A stretch of 64,000 nt of DNA from positions 15,750-79,749 of the forward strand of contig CASEDP010000011.1 of assembly GCA_949286835.1 (NCBI GenBank), in the 5' to 3' direction. The translations under genes and the position numbers were made by a program. This document shows positions 52,581 through 61,169 of this stretch, one piece after another (position 1 is the stretch's first letter; the number at the start of each line of letters is the position of its first letter). The stretch is from an uncultured Clostridia bacterium. Lineage in GTDB: Bacteria; Bacillota; Clostridia; Christensenellales; Borkfalkiaceae. A model generated the notes under the pieces. The model was not told where the DNA came from. It searched no databases and worked only from the letters and a program-made list of their open reading frames with translations.

Positions 52581-54317
52581 ATGGCATATCTTGCATTTTA
52601 CCGCACATTCCGCCCGACCGCGTTCGACGAGGTGGTCAGGCAGGAACACATAGTCAGAATACTCAGAAACCAGATAGAGAGCGACAAGATAGGTCACGCC
52701 TATCTCTTCTGCGGACCGAGGGGCACGGGCAAGACGACGCTCGCCAAGATATTTGCCAGGGCAATAAACTGCCAGAGCCCCGTCAACGGTTCTCCCTGCG
52801 GAAAATGCGCGACCTGCAGGGCACTTGCAAGCGGCGCCGCGCTCGACATCTCCGAAATAGACGCCGCGTCCAACAACGGCGTCGACGAGATGAGGGATTT
52901 AAGGGAAAAGGTTCAATATCCCCCCGTAAACGGCAGGTACAAGGTATATATCATAGACGAAGTGCATATGCTCACACAGTCGGCGTTCAATGCCGTCTTA
53001 AAGACGCTTGAAGAGCCGCCCGCACACGCGGTGTTCATTCTCGCCACGACAGAGCCGCAGAAAATACCCGCTACCATACTTTCAAGATGTATGCGCTTCG
53101 ACTTCAAGCTCATTCCCCAGTCCGACCTCGAACAGCTCATAAAGAGCGTATTCGACCGCACGGGCAAGGAGTACGAAGAGGAGGCGGTCGCGGCGATAGC
53201 GCGCGCTGGCAACGGCAGCGCGAGGGACAGTCTGTCTATTGCCGATATGTGCGCCTCTTATTCGCAGGGCAAGCTCACCTATGACGACGTGAACGCAGTT
53301 CTCGGCAAGGCAGATTTTCAGGCAATCGGCGAAATAGCCTCGGCTATAGTCAGCCGGAACGCAGGCGAAGCGCTCACCCTGTGCGAGCAGGTGCTCTCCA
53401 CGGGCAAGGGCGTGGGCGTGCTTCTGCGCGACCTCCTCAGCTATTTCAACAGCCTTGCAATAGCCAAGATGTGCCGAGGTTCGGATAAGATACTCAACCT
53501 TCCCGCCGAAAAATATGCCGCACTCAAGGCGGTTGCGGACGGCGCGGACGGTCACTCGATATTGAGGGCGACGGAGATACTCTCTTCGACAGAGGGTGCG
53601 CTCCGCTATGCCGTCGACGGCGCGATAACGCTCGAAAACGCCATAATAAAGGCGGCGATGCCGCAGGCGGACTATGACATAGAGGCATTGCTGTCGCGCA
53701 TAGCCGCACTCGAAAAGGCGGTAAAAGAGGGCGTAAAAGTCACCGTGAAGGCGGCTCAGGCTCAGGCAAACGCCGCGCAGCCCGTTCGCCGCACCGATGT
53801 TGCGCCCGTAACAGCAAGTACTTCGGCGGCTGCCGAAAAGCTTAAGGTCGGGCTGTCCCCTTCCGAAGAACCTTCGCCCTTCGCTGTGCAGGGGGAGAGA
53901 AGCGCGCCTTCTCAGCGCGCGCAGGCAGAGACGTCCTCTCAGGGCAGTCTGTTCGAAGGCGCAGCGCCCGTTCAGCCCGCGGCGATAGGCTCTCTGTCGG
54001 AGGCAGACAAGGCGACGCTCTTCGGCAGGTTCATAAAGCTGTTCAGGACGACAAGGCGCAACGCGGTGCTCTTTACGCTGTGCTGCGACCTCGAAAGCTC
54101 GTTCGAGGGCGACACTTTCATACTCTCCACCCCCGTAGAGGCGGTCTACAAGTCGCTCAACAGAGAGGACAACAGGGCATTCATAGCGGAGACCTTAAAG
54201 ACTTTGGGCGTGTTTGAATATGAAATCCGATTAAAGCCCAGGGGCGAAGACAAGTACGAAAAGGCAGTAAACGAACTCAAACGCAATTTCAGCGGAACGG
54301 ATATAACCATCAAGTAA
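52581..54317 (+). CDS. dnaX: DNA polymerase III subunits gamma and tau
   Basis: 578-residue clamp-loader ATPase. Walker A is GPRGTGKT (45-52), zinc site Cys64/73/76/79, DEVHML Walker B and SRC arginine-finger region. Residues about 385-460 are an Ala/Pro/Gln-rich linker, then a C-terminal domain to contact polymerase. No obvious frameshift site was identified. It heads a dnaX-ybaB-recR unit. Confidence 0.96.
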   Translation: MAYLAFYRTFRPTAFDEVVRQEHIVRILRNQIESDKIGHAYLFCGPRGTGKTTLAKIFARAINCQSPVNGSPCGKCATCRALASGAALDISEIDAASNNGVDEMRDLREKVQYPPVNGRYKVYIIDEVHMLTQSAFNAVLKTLEEPPAHAVFILATTEPQKIPATILSRCMRFDFKLIPQSDLEQLIKSVFDRTGKEYEEEAVAAIARAGNGSARDSLSIADMCASYSQGKLTYDDVNAVLGKADFQAIGEIASAIVSRNAGEALTLCEQVLSTGKGVGVLLRDLLSYFNSLAIAKMCRGSDKILNLPAEKYAALKAVADGADGHSILRATEILSSTEGALRYAVDGAITLENAIIKAAMPQADYDIEALLSRIAALEKAVKEGVKVTVKAAQAQANAAQPVRRTDVAPVTASTSAAAEKLKVGLSPSEEPSPFAVQGERSAPSQRAQAETSSQGSLFEGAAPVQPAAIGSLSEADKATLFGRFIKLFRTTRRNAVLFTLCCDLESSFEGDTFILSTPVEAVYKSLNREDNRAFIAETLKTLGVFEYEIRLKPRGEDKYEKAVNELKRNFSGTDITIK

Positions 54318-54336
54318 TCAAGCGAGGTAAGAAAAT

Positions 54337-54693
54337 ATGGCAGGTTTCAGGGGCGGCGCAGGCAATATGCAGAATATGATGAAGCAGGCGCAGAAGATAC
54401 AGGAACAGATGGGCAAGGCCGAAGAAGAGCTGGAGGAGATGGAAGTCCTCGGCTTTTCGGGCGGCGGCGAAGAGGGCGACGAAACGGTAGTCGTCTATAT
54501 GAACGGTAAAAAAGTCATAAACGGCATAGAGTTCGGCAGCAAGATTTCCGAAATGGTCGACCTCTCCGACGAGGACGACGTCGAAATGCTCGAAGACCTC
54601 CTTATGGCGGCGATAAACGACGGCTACAAGAAGGCGGACGAGGCGTATAAGGAGAAGATGGGCGCGTTCGGCAAGCTCGGCGGTCTCATTTAA
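54337..54693 (+). CDS. ybaB: YbaB/EbfC family nucleoid-associated protein
   Basis: 118-residue DNA-binding protein with a Gly/Met/Gln-rich start (FRGGAGNMQNMMKQAQKIQEQM) and the ALNDGYKKADE-like C-terminal helix (here AAINDGYKKADEAYKEKMG). Position between dnaX and recR is near universal. Confidence 0.95.
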   Translation: MAGFRGGAGNMQNMMKQAQKIQEQMGKAEEELEEMEVLGFSGGGEEGDETVVVYMNGKKVINGIEFGSKISEMVDLSDEDDVEMLEDLLMAAINDGYKKADEAYKEKMGAFGKLGGLI

Positions 54694-54711
54694 GGGACGG
54701 GAAGGACATCT

Positions 54712-55302
54712 ATGGATACTTTCATAGAGCCGATAGGCAGGCTGATAAACGAGTTCACAAAGCTCCCCGGCGTCGGCAAAAAGACGGCGCAGAGATATGC
54801 CTATAAGATAATTGATATGTCGCGTGAAGAGGCGGCGTCATTCGCGCAGAGCATACTCGACTGCAAGCGCAAGGTGCGCTATTGCTCGGTATGCGGCAAC
54901 TTTTCGGAGGAGGAAACCTGCGAAATCTGCCAAAAGCGCGAGCCGACGGTCGTCTGCGTTGTCAAGGAGCCGAAGGACGTCGTCGCAATGGAAAAACTGC
55001 GCGAGTTCAAGGGCGTCTATCACGTCCTGCACGGGGTAATTTCTCCTATGGACGGCATAGGTCCCAACGACATCAGGATAAAGGAGCTGCTTGCAAGGAT
55101 TGACGACAGGGTGACGGAGGTGATAATCGCCACCAATCCCGACGTCGAGGGCGACGCTACGGCGCTGTACATTGCAAAGCTCTTAAAGCCGCTGGGTGTA
55201 AAGGTGACGCGCCTCGCGCACGGCATACCCATAGGCGGCGAGATAGAGTATACCGACGAGGTAACTCTTTCCCGCGCGTTTCTTGAAAGAAAGCAGATTT
55301 GA
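54712..55302 (+). CDS. recR: Recombination mediator RecR
   Basis: 196 residues: helix-hairpin-helix ([13 protein letters not shown]), four-cysteine zinc finger (Cys58, 61, 70, 73) and Toprim domain ([16 protein letters not shown] ... [16 protein letters not shown]). Acts with RecFO in gap repair. Confidence 0.96.
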   Translation: MDTFIEPIGRLINEFTKLPGVGKKTAQRYAYKIIDMSREEAASFAQSILDCKRKVRYCSVCGNFSEEETCEICQKREPTVVCVVKEPKDVVAMEKLREFKGVYHVLHGVISPMDGIGPNDIRIKELLARIDDRVTEVIIATNPDVEGDATALYIAKLLKPLGVKVTRLAHGIPIGGEIEYTDEVTLSRAFLERKQI

Positions 55303-55322
55303 CATTTTTTCGGAGGTAATCT

Positions 55323-56312
55323 ATGAACATTACCGTACTCGGTTGCGGCAGGTGGGGTTCTTTCATCGCCTGGTACCAGGCAACCGTATTAAAGAACAAC
55401 GTAACGCTCTACGGAGAAGAGGGCAGACCCGCTTATGACGTCCTCAGGGAGACCGGCAGGAACGAATATGTGAAGCTCGACAAGAGCATAACGCTGACCT
55501 CCGACCTCGGCTATGCGCTCGGCGCCGGCGACGTCATAATAATTTCCATAAGCTCCCAGGCTCTGCGCGAGTTTATGCAGAAGGTAATAAAGCACCCCGT
55601 CGCGGACAAGACTTTCGTGCTCTGTATGAAGGGTATAGAGGAAGGCACGGGCAAGCGACTTTCGGAGGTGCTCACCGAAAGCGGAATAAAGGGCGACCAT
55701 ATCGCCGTATGGGTGGGACCCGGGCACATTCAGGCATTTCTCGCGGGCGTGCCGAACTGTATGGTAATTGACAGCACTAACCGCTCGCTCAAGGAGATGC
55801 TTGCAAACAGTTTCAAGTCCAATCTCATTCGCTTCTACTACGGCAACGACATCATAGGTACCGAGGTAGGCGCGGCGGCAAAGAACGTTCTGGGCATTGC
55901 CGCCGGCGTGCTTGACGGAAGCGGATATACAAGCCTTAAGGGACCTCTGATGGCGAGGGGCGCATTCGAGGTAGCCTCGCTCATCAGGGCGATGGGCGGA
56001 AGCTTCAATTCGGCATACGGGCTTGCGCATCTCGGCGACTATGAAACGACGCTATTTTCGCCCTATTCGCACAACAGGGCGTACGGCGAAATGCTCGCCA
56101 GGGGCAAGAAGTTTGAAAAACTTGCGGAGGGCGTTATGACCTCAAAGGCAATGAAGGAGCTGGGCGAAAAATACGGAGTGGAGCTGCCAATAACCGAAGC
56201 GGTATGCGAAGCCTGTTTTTCCAATGAGCCCTTTGACGGGGAAAACGGCTGTATGAGCGTTATTCTCAGGCTTTTTGAACGGCAAACAAAGTCGGAATTT
56301 TATAAAAAATAA
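55323..56312 (+). CDS. gpsA: Glycerol-3-phosphate dehydrogenase-like protein (divergent GpsA)
   Basis: 329 residues. Rossmann motif GCGRWG (7-12), CMKGIE (Lys103), EVGAAAKNVLGIAAG with the expected catalytic Lys187 and a C-terminal 6-phosphogluconate-dehydrogenase-like helical domain identify the GpsA superfamily. The usual SGPSFA block reads VGPGHIQAF (131-139), so it is a divergent branch and substrate specificity is less certain. Same strand as dnaX-ybaB-recR, 20 nt after recR. Confidence 0.8.
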   Translation: MNITVLGCGRWGSFIAWYQATVLKNNVTLYGEEGRPAYDVLRETGRNEYVKLDKSITLTSDLGYALGAGDVIIISISSQALREFMQKVIKHPVADKTFVLCMKGIEEGTGKRLSEVLTESGIKGDHIAVWVGPGHIQAFLAGVPNCMVIDSTNRSLKEMLANSFKSNLIRFYYGNDIIGTEVGAAAKNVLGIAAGVLDGSGYTSLKGPLMARGAFEVASLIRAMGGSFNSAYGLAHLGDYETTLFSPYSHNRAYGEMLARGKKFEKLAEGVMTSKAMKELGEKYGVELPITEAVCEACFSNEPFDGENGCMSVILRLFERQTKSEFYKK

Positions 56313-56323
56313 GTAAAAAATCA

Positions 56324-56352
56324 TTGAAATATGCCCCGCAAGGTATTAAAAT
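56324..56352 (+). promoter_or_regulatory. Promoter of typA
   Basis: TTGAAA (56324-56329), 17-bp spacer, TAAAAT (56347-56352), about 40 nt before the TTG start. Confidence 0.65.
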
Positions 56353-56397
56353 TTACAGTATAAAATTGAGTTTTCATACATATAAGAGGTTCAGGTT

Positions 56398-58230
56398 TTG
56401 ATAAGAGAAGATTTGAGGAATGTAGCAATAATCGCGCACGTCGACCACGGCAAGACGACGCTTGTGGACGCAATGCTCAAGCAGAGCCATACTTTCAGGG
56501 ACAACCAGGCGGTCGAAGACAGGGTTATGGACAGCGGCGATATAGAGAGGGAGAGGGGCATAACCATTCTCGCAAAGAACACGTCGCTCAACTATAAGGG
56601 CGTAAAGATAAACGTCGTCGACACCCCGGGTCACGCCGACTTTTCGGGCGAGGTCGAAAGGGTAATGATGATGGTCAACGGCGTCCTCGTCCTCGTCGAC
56701 GCGGCGGAAGGCCCTATGCCCCAGACGAGGTTCGTTATGCAGAAGGCGCTGGAGATGGGTCACAGACTTATCATAGTCGTAAACAAGATCGACCGCCCCG
56801 ACGCAAGGCTCAACGAGGTGCAGGACGAGATTTTAGAGCTCCTTTTGGAGCTCAACGCCACCGACGAACAGCTTATGTCGCCCGTCGTATGGTGCTCGGG
56901 AAGGAGCGGCACGGCAACGCTCGACTTGAGCGAAGAAGGCAAGGACCTCACCCCGCTCTTCGAGACGATTTTAAGCCACATTCAGCCTATGGAAGTCGAC
57001 GCCGAGGGCCCGACGCAGATACTCTGTTCGTCCATAGACTACAACGACTACGTCGGCAGGATAGGCATAGGCAGAATAGAGAGGGGCGTCGCGCTCGCGG
57101 GGCAGTCCGTTGTGGTGACCAACTACAACAATCCCGATTTAAAGGCGGCGGGCAAGATAGTCAACCTCTACCAGATAGACGGCCTGCAGCGTTCGCCCGT
57201 AGAAAAGGCGATTGCGGGCGACATCGTCTGCTTCTCCGGACTTGAAAAGATAAACATAGGCGACACCGTGTGCGCGGCGGGCTTCCCCGAACCGCACAAA
57301 TTCGTAAAGATAACCGAACCCACCGTCGAGATGACCTTCTCGGTAAACGATTCGCCGTTTGCCGGCAAGGAGGGCAAGTTCGTCACTACGAGGCACCTGC
57401 ACGACAGACTGTTCAGGGAGCTCTTGAGAGACGTCTCCCTGAGGGTAGAGGAGACGGGTTCCGCCGACTCCTACAGGGTATGCGGCAGGGGCGAAATGCA
57501 CCTCTCCATTCTCATAGAGGAGATGCGCAGGGACGGCTATGAGTTCCAGGTTTCCACCCCCAAGGTAATGTACAAGGAAATCGACGGCGTTCTGTGCGAG
57601 CCCGTCGAAAGACTGATAGTCGACGTCCCCGACGACGCTACGGGTGCTGTGTTCCAGAGTATGGGCAACCGCAAGGGCGAGCTTCTGCATATGTCGGCAA
57701 TCGGCACCAGGACGAGGCTGGAATTTCTCATTCCCGCAAGGGGACTTTTCGGCTACAAGTCGGAGTTCCTCACCTCAACCAAGGGCGAGGGTGTAATGAG
57801 CAGCGTATTCTTTGAATATCAGCCCTACAAGGGCGACCTTACGCGCCGCAACACGGGCTCACTCGTCGCGTTTGAAACGGGCGAGGCGGTAACCTACGGC
57901 CTCTTCAACGCGCAGGGCAGGGGCACTCTGTTCATAGGCGCGGGCACGCCCGTGTACGAGGGTATGGTCATAGGCGAAAGCCCCAAGAGCGACGACATTA
58001 ACGTCAACGTGTGCAAGACCAAGCACCTCACCAACACCCGTTCTTCGGCGTCGGACGACGCTTTGAGGCTCATAACCCCCAAGAAGATGATCCTTGAGGA
58101 GTGTCTTGAATTTATCGCCGACGACGAACTTCTCGAAATCACCCCCAAGAACATCCGCATCCGCAAGCGCATACTCGACAGCGAGCTGCGCGCAAAGGCG
58201 GCCGCAAAGGCGAGGAAGGGTCTGCAGTAA
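56398..58230 (+). CDS. typA: Ribosome-associated GTPase TypA/BipA
   Basis: 610-residue translational GTPase. It starts at TTG with AGAGGTTCAGG upstream, and the next residues (IREDLRNVAIIAHVDHGKTT) match family starts. G1 AHVDHGKTT, G2 RGITI, G3 DTPGHADF, G4 NKID. The C-terminal BipA-specific domain is present (GRGTLFIGAGTPVYEGMVIGE). It supports 50S assembly and stress growth. Confidence 0.96.
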   Translation: MIREDLRNVAIIAHVDHGKTTLVDAMLKQSHTFRDNQAVEDRVMDSGDIERERGITILAKNTSLNYKGVKINVVDTPGHADFSGEVERVMMMVNGVLVLVDAAEGPMPQTRFVMQKALEMGHRLIIVVNKIDRPDARLNEVQDEILELLLELNATDEQLMSPVVWCSGRSGTATLDLSEEGKDLTPLFETILSHIQPMEVDAEGPTQILCSSIDYNDYVGRIGIGRIERGVALAGQSVVVTNYNNPDLKAAGKIVNLYQIDGLQRSPVEKAIAGDIVCFSGLEKINIGDTVCAAGFPEPHKFVKITEPTVEMTFSVNDSPFAGKEGKFVTTRHLHDRLFRELLRDVSLRVEETGSADSYRVCGRGEMHLSILIEEMRRDGYEFQVSTPKVMYKEIDGVLCEPVERLIVDVPDDATGAVFQSMGNRKGELLHMSAIGTRTRLEFLIPARGLFGYKSEFLTSTKGEGVMSSVFFEYQPYKGDLTRRNTGSLVAFETGEAVTYGLFNAQGRGTLFIGAGTPVYEGMVIGESPKSDDINVNVCKTKHLTNTRSSASDDALRLITPKKMILEECLEFIADDELLEITPKNIRIRKRILDSELRAKAAAKARKGLQ

Positions 58231-58245
58231 TTTAAGATATATCAT

Positions 58246-58273
58246 GGCGGCAGCTTTTAAGTTGCCGCCTTTT
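58246..58273 (+). terminator. Terminator after typA
   Basis: GGCGGCA (58246-58252) / TGCCGCC (58263-58269) followed by TTTT. Confidence 0.75.
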
Positions 58274-58296
58274 GCGTGCCGTGCGGGGCATTTGTC

Positions 58297-58325
58297 GCAT
58301 ATTTTCACCTCCCGCAAACTATAAT
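58297..58325 (+). promoter_or_regulatory. Possible sigma-E promoter of yabP
   Basis: GCATATT (58297-58303) resembles the sigma-E -35; ACTATAAT (58318-58325) lies 14 bp downstream but fits the sigma-E -10 (CATACAnT) only partly. YabP/YabQ genes are sigma-E dependent in Bacillus. Confidence 0.35.
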
Positions 58326-58350
58326 ATAACAAAAAAACAAGGCGGTGGAT

Positions 58351-58608
58351 ATGGAACAGACGGAACAGCACACAATTTCGGTGGAAAATTTAAAGCGCGT
58401 GGTCGCAACAAAGATAGACAATGTATTGAGCTTTTCGCCCTCGCAACTCGTCCTCGCATATGCGGGCGGCAGAATAGTCATCACGGGCACGGACCTCAAG
58501 ATTACGGCGTTTTCGGGGCAGAGCGGGCAGTTCTCGGCGGTCGGCGCGATAGGCGGCGTGCGCTATGTCGGCAAGGGCGCAACGCTTAAACAGAAGCTGT
58601 TCAGATAG
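58351..58608 (+). CDS. yabP: Sporulation protein YabP
   Basis: 85 residues from the ATG at 58351. YabP/YqfC-like beta-rich fold with HTISVENLKRVVATKIDNVLSFSPSQLVLAY and GGRIVITGTDLKI. Required for spore cortex formation in Bacillus. The stop is one base before the start of yabQ. Confidence 0.9.
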   Translation: MEQTEQHTISVENLKRVVATKIDNVLSFSPSQLVLAYAGGRIVITGTDLKITAFSGQSGQFSAVGAIGGVRYVGKGATLKQKLFR

Positions 58609-58609
58609 T

Positions 58610-58966
58610 ATGCAGCTCTTCATCTTTCTCACCTGTATGCTCGTCGGCGTGTCGTCGGGCGCGGTGTACGACCTTCTCTATGCGGCGCGCATCTTCGTCT
58701 GCGGCACGGACGCGGAGAGGTACACCCTAAAGGACAGAATAATGACTATCGCCTGCGACATAATCTATTTTGTCGTCTTTGCAGCAATGTTCGTATTTAC
58801 CTCCGTGCTCTTTGAATTTTACGAGCTCAGGCTGTATATGCTCGTCGGATGTGCGCTCGGCGCCATAATTTATTTAAAAAGTTTGCATATTATTATTGCA
58901 TTTGCGCTTAAAAAAGTGTATAATATTATAGCTAAAAGAATAAAGCGGAGGAATAGCAATGAATGA
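58610..58966 (+). CDS. yabQ: Sporulation protein YabQ
   Basis: 118 residues from the ATG at 58610, one base after the yabP stop. Four hydrophobic segments; the start MQLFIFLTCMLVGVSSGAVYDLLYAARI matches YabQ. Membrane protein needed for cortex assembly. The 3' end overlaps divIC by 8 nt. Confidence 0.9.
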   Translation: MQLFIFLTCMLVGVSSGAVYDLLYAARIFVCGTDAERYTLKDRIMTIACDIIYFVVFAAMFVFTSVLFEFYELRLYMLVGCALGAIIYLKSLHIIIAFALKKVYNIIAKRIKRRNSNE

Positions 58967-59219
58967 GGAAAAGCGCAACCGCATAATGGCGGCGATTGCG
59001 GTAAACGCGGTAATACTCGTGTTTATCATCGTTGCCGTAATAATCTATCAGATAGTGCAGATATGCGTCCTCTCCGCGCGCAAGAAAGAACTTATGGAAC
59101 AGTACAACGACCTTGCCGTTCAGCTTGAAGAGGACAGCGACTATCTCGAAAGACTTGAAACAGACGAGGATTTCAGGGAAATAATAATCGAGCTCGGCAA
59201 GCTCGAACAGAACAAGTAA
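58959..59219 (+). CDS. divIC: Septum formation initiator, DivIC/FtsB-like
   Basis: 86 residues: short cytoplasmic tail, one membrane helix (about 11-33) and a coiled coil (about 38-70) ending in an FtsB/DivIC-type domain. yabP-yabQ-divIC order is that of Bacillus, which supports DivIC over FtsL. Confidence 0.88.
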   Translation: MNEEKRNRIMAAIAVNAVILVFIIVAVIIYQIVQICVLSARKKELMEQYNDLAVQLEEDSDYLERLETDEDFREIIIELGKLEQNK

Positions 59220-59229
59220 GAGCCGATTT

Positions 59230-60108
59230 ATGAAAATCTGCGCAATAGACATAGGATCCAATTCCGTTCGCCTCTTGATGTGGGCGGACGGAAAAACTTT
59301 ATATAAGAAGATGACGACCACCCGCCTCGGCGAGGGGCTGGACGCAAGCGGCTCTCTTCTGCCGCAGGCAATCAGTCGCACGGCAGAGGCGGTAGCGGCG
59401 TTCGCCGAAGAGGGCAGGGGAGAGAATGCCGACAGAATATGCGCGTTCGGCACGGCGGCGGTGCGCTCCGCAAAGAATTCGCGGGAGTTCGTCGCCGCGG
59501 TAAAGGAGCTCTGCGGCATAGACGTCGACGTGGTCAGCGGCGAAAGAGAGGCGCGTTTAGGACTTTCCGGCGCGCTCGGAATGTCTGACGGCGGCATTGT
59601 CGACGTCGGCGGCGCAAGCACCGAAGTCACCGTAAGGCAGGGCGGGAAGGTGGTTTTCTCGCATAGCTATGACATAGGCACGGTGCGCATCTTCGACGGC
59701 GCTGGGCGCGACATAGACAGAATACGCCGCTTTATAGCGGACAGGCTGTCGCTCGGCGGCGTAAATTTCGGCGGGGTTAAGTTCTGTGCGATAGGCGGCA
59801 CGGCGTCCCGTCTGGGCGCGATAAAAAAAGGACTGAAAGAGTATAAATCTTCAATTATAGACGGCACACAACTGACGGCAGGAGAGGTGGAGGGGTATGC
59901 CGAAGCGCTTACCTCAATGCCCGTCGAAGAGATTGCAAGGACGACCATCTGCGGCAAGTCCGCGGAGGTAGTCGGCGGCGGGGCGGCTCTGCTTGCCGCC
60001 GTGATGAAGGGGCTGGGCATAGGCGAAATAACCGTCTCCGAGAGCGACAATTTAGAGGGTTATGTCGCCGAACTTCTCGGCGGGGAGGCAAAAGATGGGC
60101 GCTGTTAA
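59230..60108 (+). CDS. Ppx/GppA family phosphatase
   Basis: 292-residue ASKHA-fold phosphatase: phosphate loop AIDIGSNSVRLLMW, CAFGTAAVRSAKN, catalytic-type VVSGEREARLGLSGAL and DVGGASTEV. Only the catalytic N-terminal module is present, without the HD-like C-terminal domain of long Ppx. Substrate may be polyphosphate or pppGpp. Its 3' end overlaps the next gene by 14 nt. Confidence 0.9.
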   Translation: MKICAIDIGSNSVRLLMWADGKTLYKKMTTTRLGEGLDASGSLLPQAISRTAEAVAAFAEEGRGENADRICAFGTAAVRSAKNSREFVAAVKELCGIDVDVVSGEREARLGLSGALGMSDGGIVDVGGASTEVTVRQGGKVVFSHSYDIGTVRIFDGAGRDIDRIRRFIADRLSLGGVNFGGVKFCAIGGTASRLGAIKKGLKEYKSSIIDGTQLTAGEVEGYAEALTSMPVEEIARTTICGKSAEVVGGGAALLAAVMKGLGIGEITVSESDNLEGYVAELLGGEAKDGRC

Positions 60109-60862
60109 GGCAAAAATCGCAGGGATATTTTCTCTGCTCGTCGGGCTCGCGCTCGCTGCGTACTGCGGCTATGTATTCTGCGACCGACTGTCGTATTACG
60201 GCTATAACGTCTGGCTGCTTGCGGCGTTCTACGTGCTGACGGTCGTTACATTTTCTGTTGTGTGCGACCTTGTGCACGAGCTCGCGCATTTCGCCGTCGG
60301 CAGGCTGTTGAAAATGGGCACAAAGAAGCCTGAATACAGACCGCTCGGCTCATCCTCCGTAGAGGTCAGCCCGCGCGTCTTTAAAGGACTGCGCGCAAGG
60401 ATGATTGTCACTGCCGCCGCGGGACCGTTTTCAACTCTCTTATTCGTCGCTCTCGGCGTATGCACGCTGGCAATACCCTCTATTCCGCAGGTCTATGTCA
60501 TCGTGCTTCCATACTCGGCGTTTTTATTTCTCTATAACGCCCTGCCCGTCGAATACGCGTGCGGAAAGAGCGACGGGCTGGTCATAAAGGAACTTGTAAA
60601 GTGCGACGACAGCGCGCGCGTTATGCTCGCCGTGCTCAGAGTGCAGGGTATGGTAAATGCGGGTACGTCCCTCAAAGATGTGGACAAATCGCTGCTCTTC
60701 GACCTCCCGCAGCTTGCCGAAGACGACGTCAATTTCATCGTGCTCACGGAGCTGAGATATGAATATTTCAAGGCGCTCGGCGAAGAAGAGGAGGCGGCAA
60801 AATATCTGAAGAGATACGAGGAAATTAAATGTTATCTTCCCGAAGGTTACGGAGATAGATAA
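60095..60862 (+). CDS. M50/site-2-protease-like membrane protein
   Basis: 255 residues from the ATG at 60095 (GGGAGG 7 nt upstream, inside the preceding gene). Zinc motif HELAH (His61, Glu62, His65) in a membrane helix and a second S2P-type motif NALP...DG (Asn148, Pro151, Asp160, Gly161) place it near M50 peptidases. About four membrane helices; the last 75 residues are helical and TPR-like. Substrate unknown. Confidence 0.78.
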   Translation: MGAVKAKIAGIFSLLVGLALAAYCGYVFCDRLSYYGYNVWLLAAFYVLTVVTFSVVCDLVHELAHFAVGRLLKMGTKKPEYRPLGSSSVEVSPRVFKGLRARMIVTAAAGPFSTLLFVALGVCTLAIPSIPQVYVIVLPYSAFLFLYNALPVEYACGKSDGLVIKELVKCDDSARVMLAVLRVQGMVNAGTSLKDVDKSLLFDLPQLAEDDVNFIVLTELRYEYFKALGEEEEAAKYLKRYEEIKCYLPEGYGDR

Positions 60863-60886
60863 CGGGTATAGATAAATATTATAACG

Positions 60887-60914
60887 AAGGGGTCTGCATT
60901 TTCGCAGACCCCTT
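60887..60914. terminator. Bidirectional terminator
   Basis: AAGGGGTCTGC (60887-60897) / GCAGACCCCTT (60904-60914), T-rich after the plus-side arm. On the minus side it directly follows the stop of a possible small gene. Confidence 0.75.
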
Positions 60915-61046
60915 TCAGCTTATTCTGATAAGCCGCGAAAAGCAGTGCGGGCAAATGCCGCCCCACACGGTCGCGCGCGTATCATTTACTTTGGAAAGGC
61001 ACTTTTGACATATATAGATGCGCCCTTCCGACCAATGTTTTTCCAT
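60915..61046 (-). CDS. Possible 43-residue zinc-ribbon protein
   Basis: Minus-strand ATG at 61046 to TGA at 60917-60915 gives MEKHWSEGRIYICQKC followed by a short loop and CPHC. Two CxxC knuckles (Cys13/16, Cys32/35) 15 residues apart form a zinc-ribbon pattern, and a terminator hairpin begins right after the stop. No good promoter or ribosome site was seen. Otherwise the 60915-61111 interval is empty. Confidence 0.45.
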   Translation of the reverse strand: MEKHWSEGRIYICQKCLSKVNDTRATVWGGICPHCFSRLIRIS

Positions 61047-61111
61047 ATGGTTAATATACGCAAAAAAGCCCGTTAAAATTCCCTTCAAGACAAGTATTTT
61101 GTTTCAAAATC

Positions 61112-61140
61112 TTGCGTTATTTCTAATAATATGGTATAAT
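61112..61140 (+). promoter_or_regulatory. Promoter of gyrBA
   Basis: TTGCGT (61112-61117), 17-bp spacer, perfect TATAAT (61135-61140), in an AT-rich stretch; AAGAGG precedes the ATG at 61170. Confidence 0.75.
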
Positions 61141-61169
61141 AAAATAAATAAATTTCAAGAGGTAAAAAT

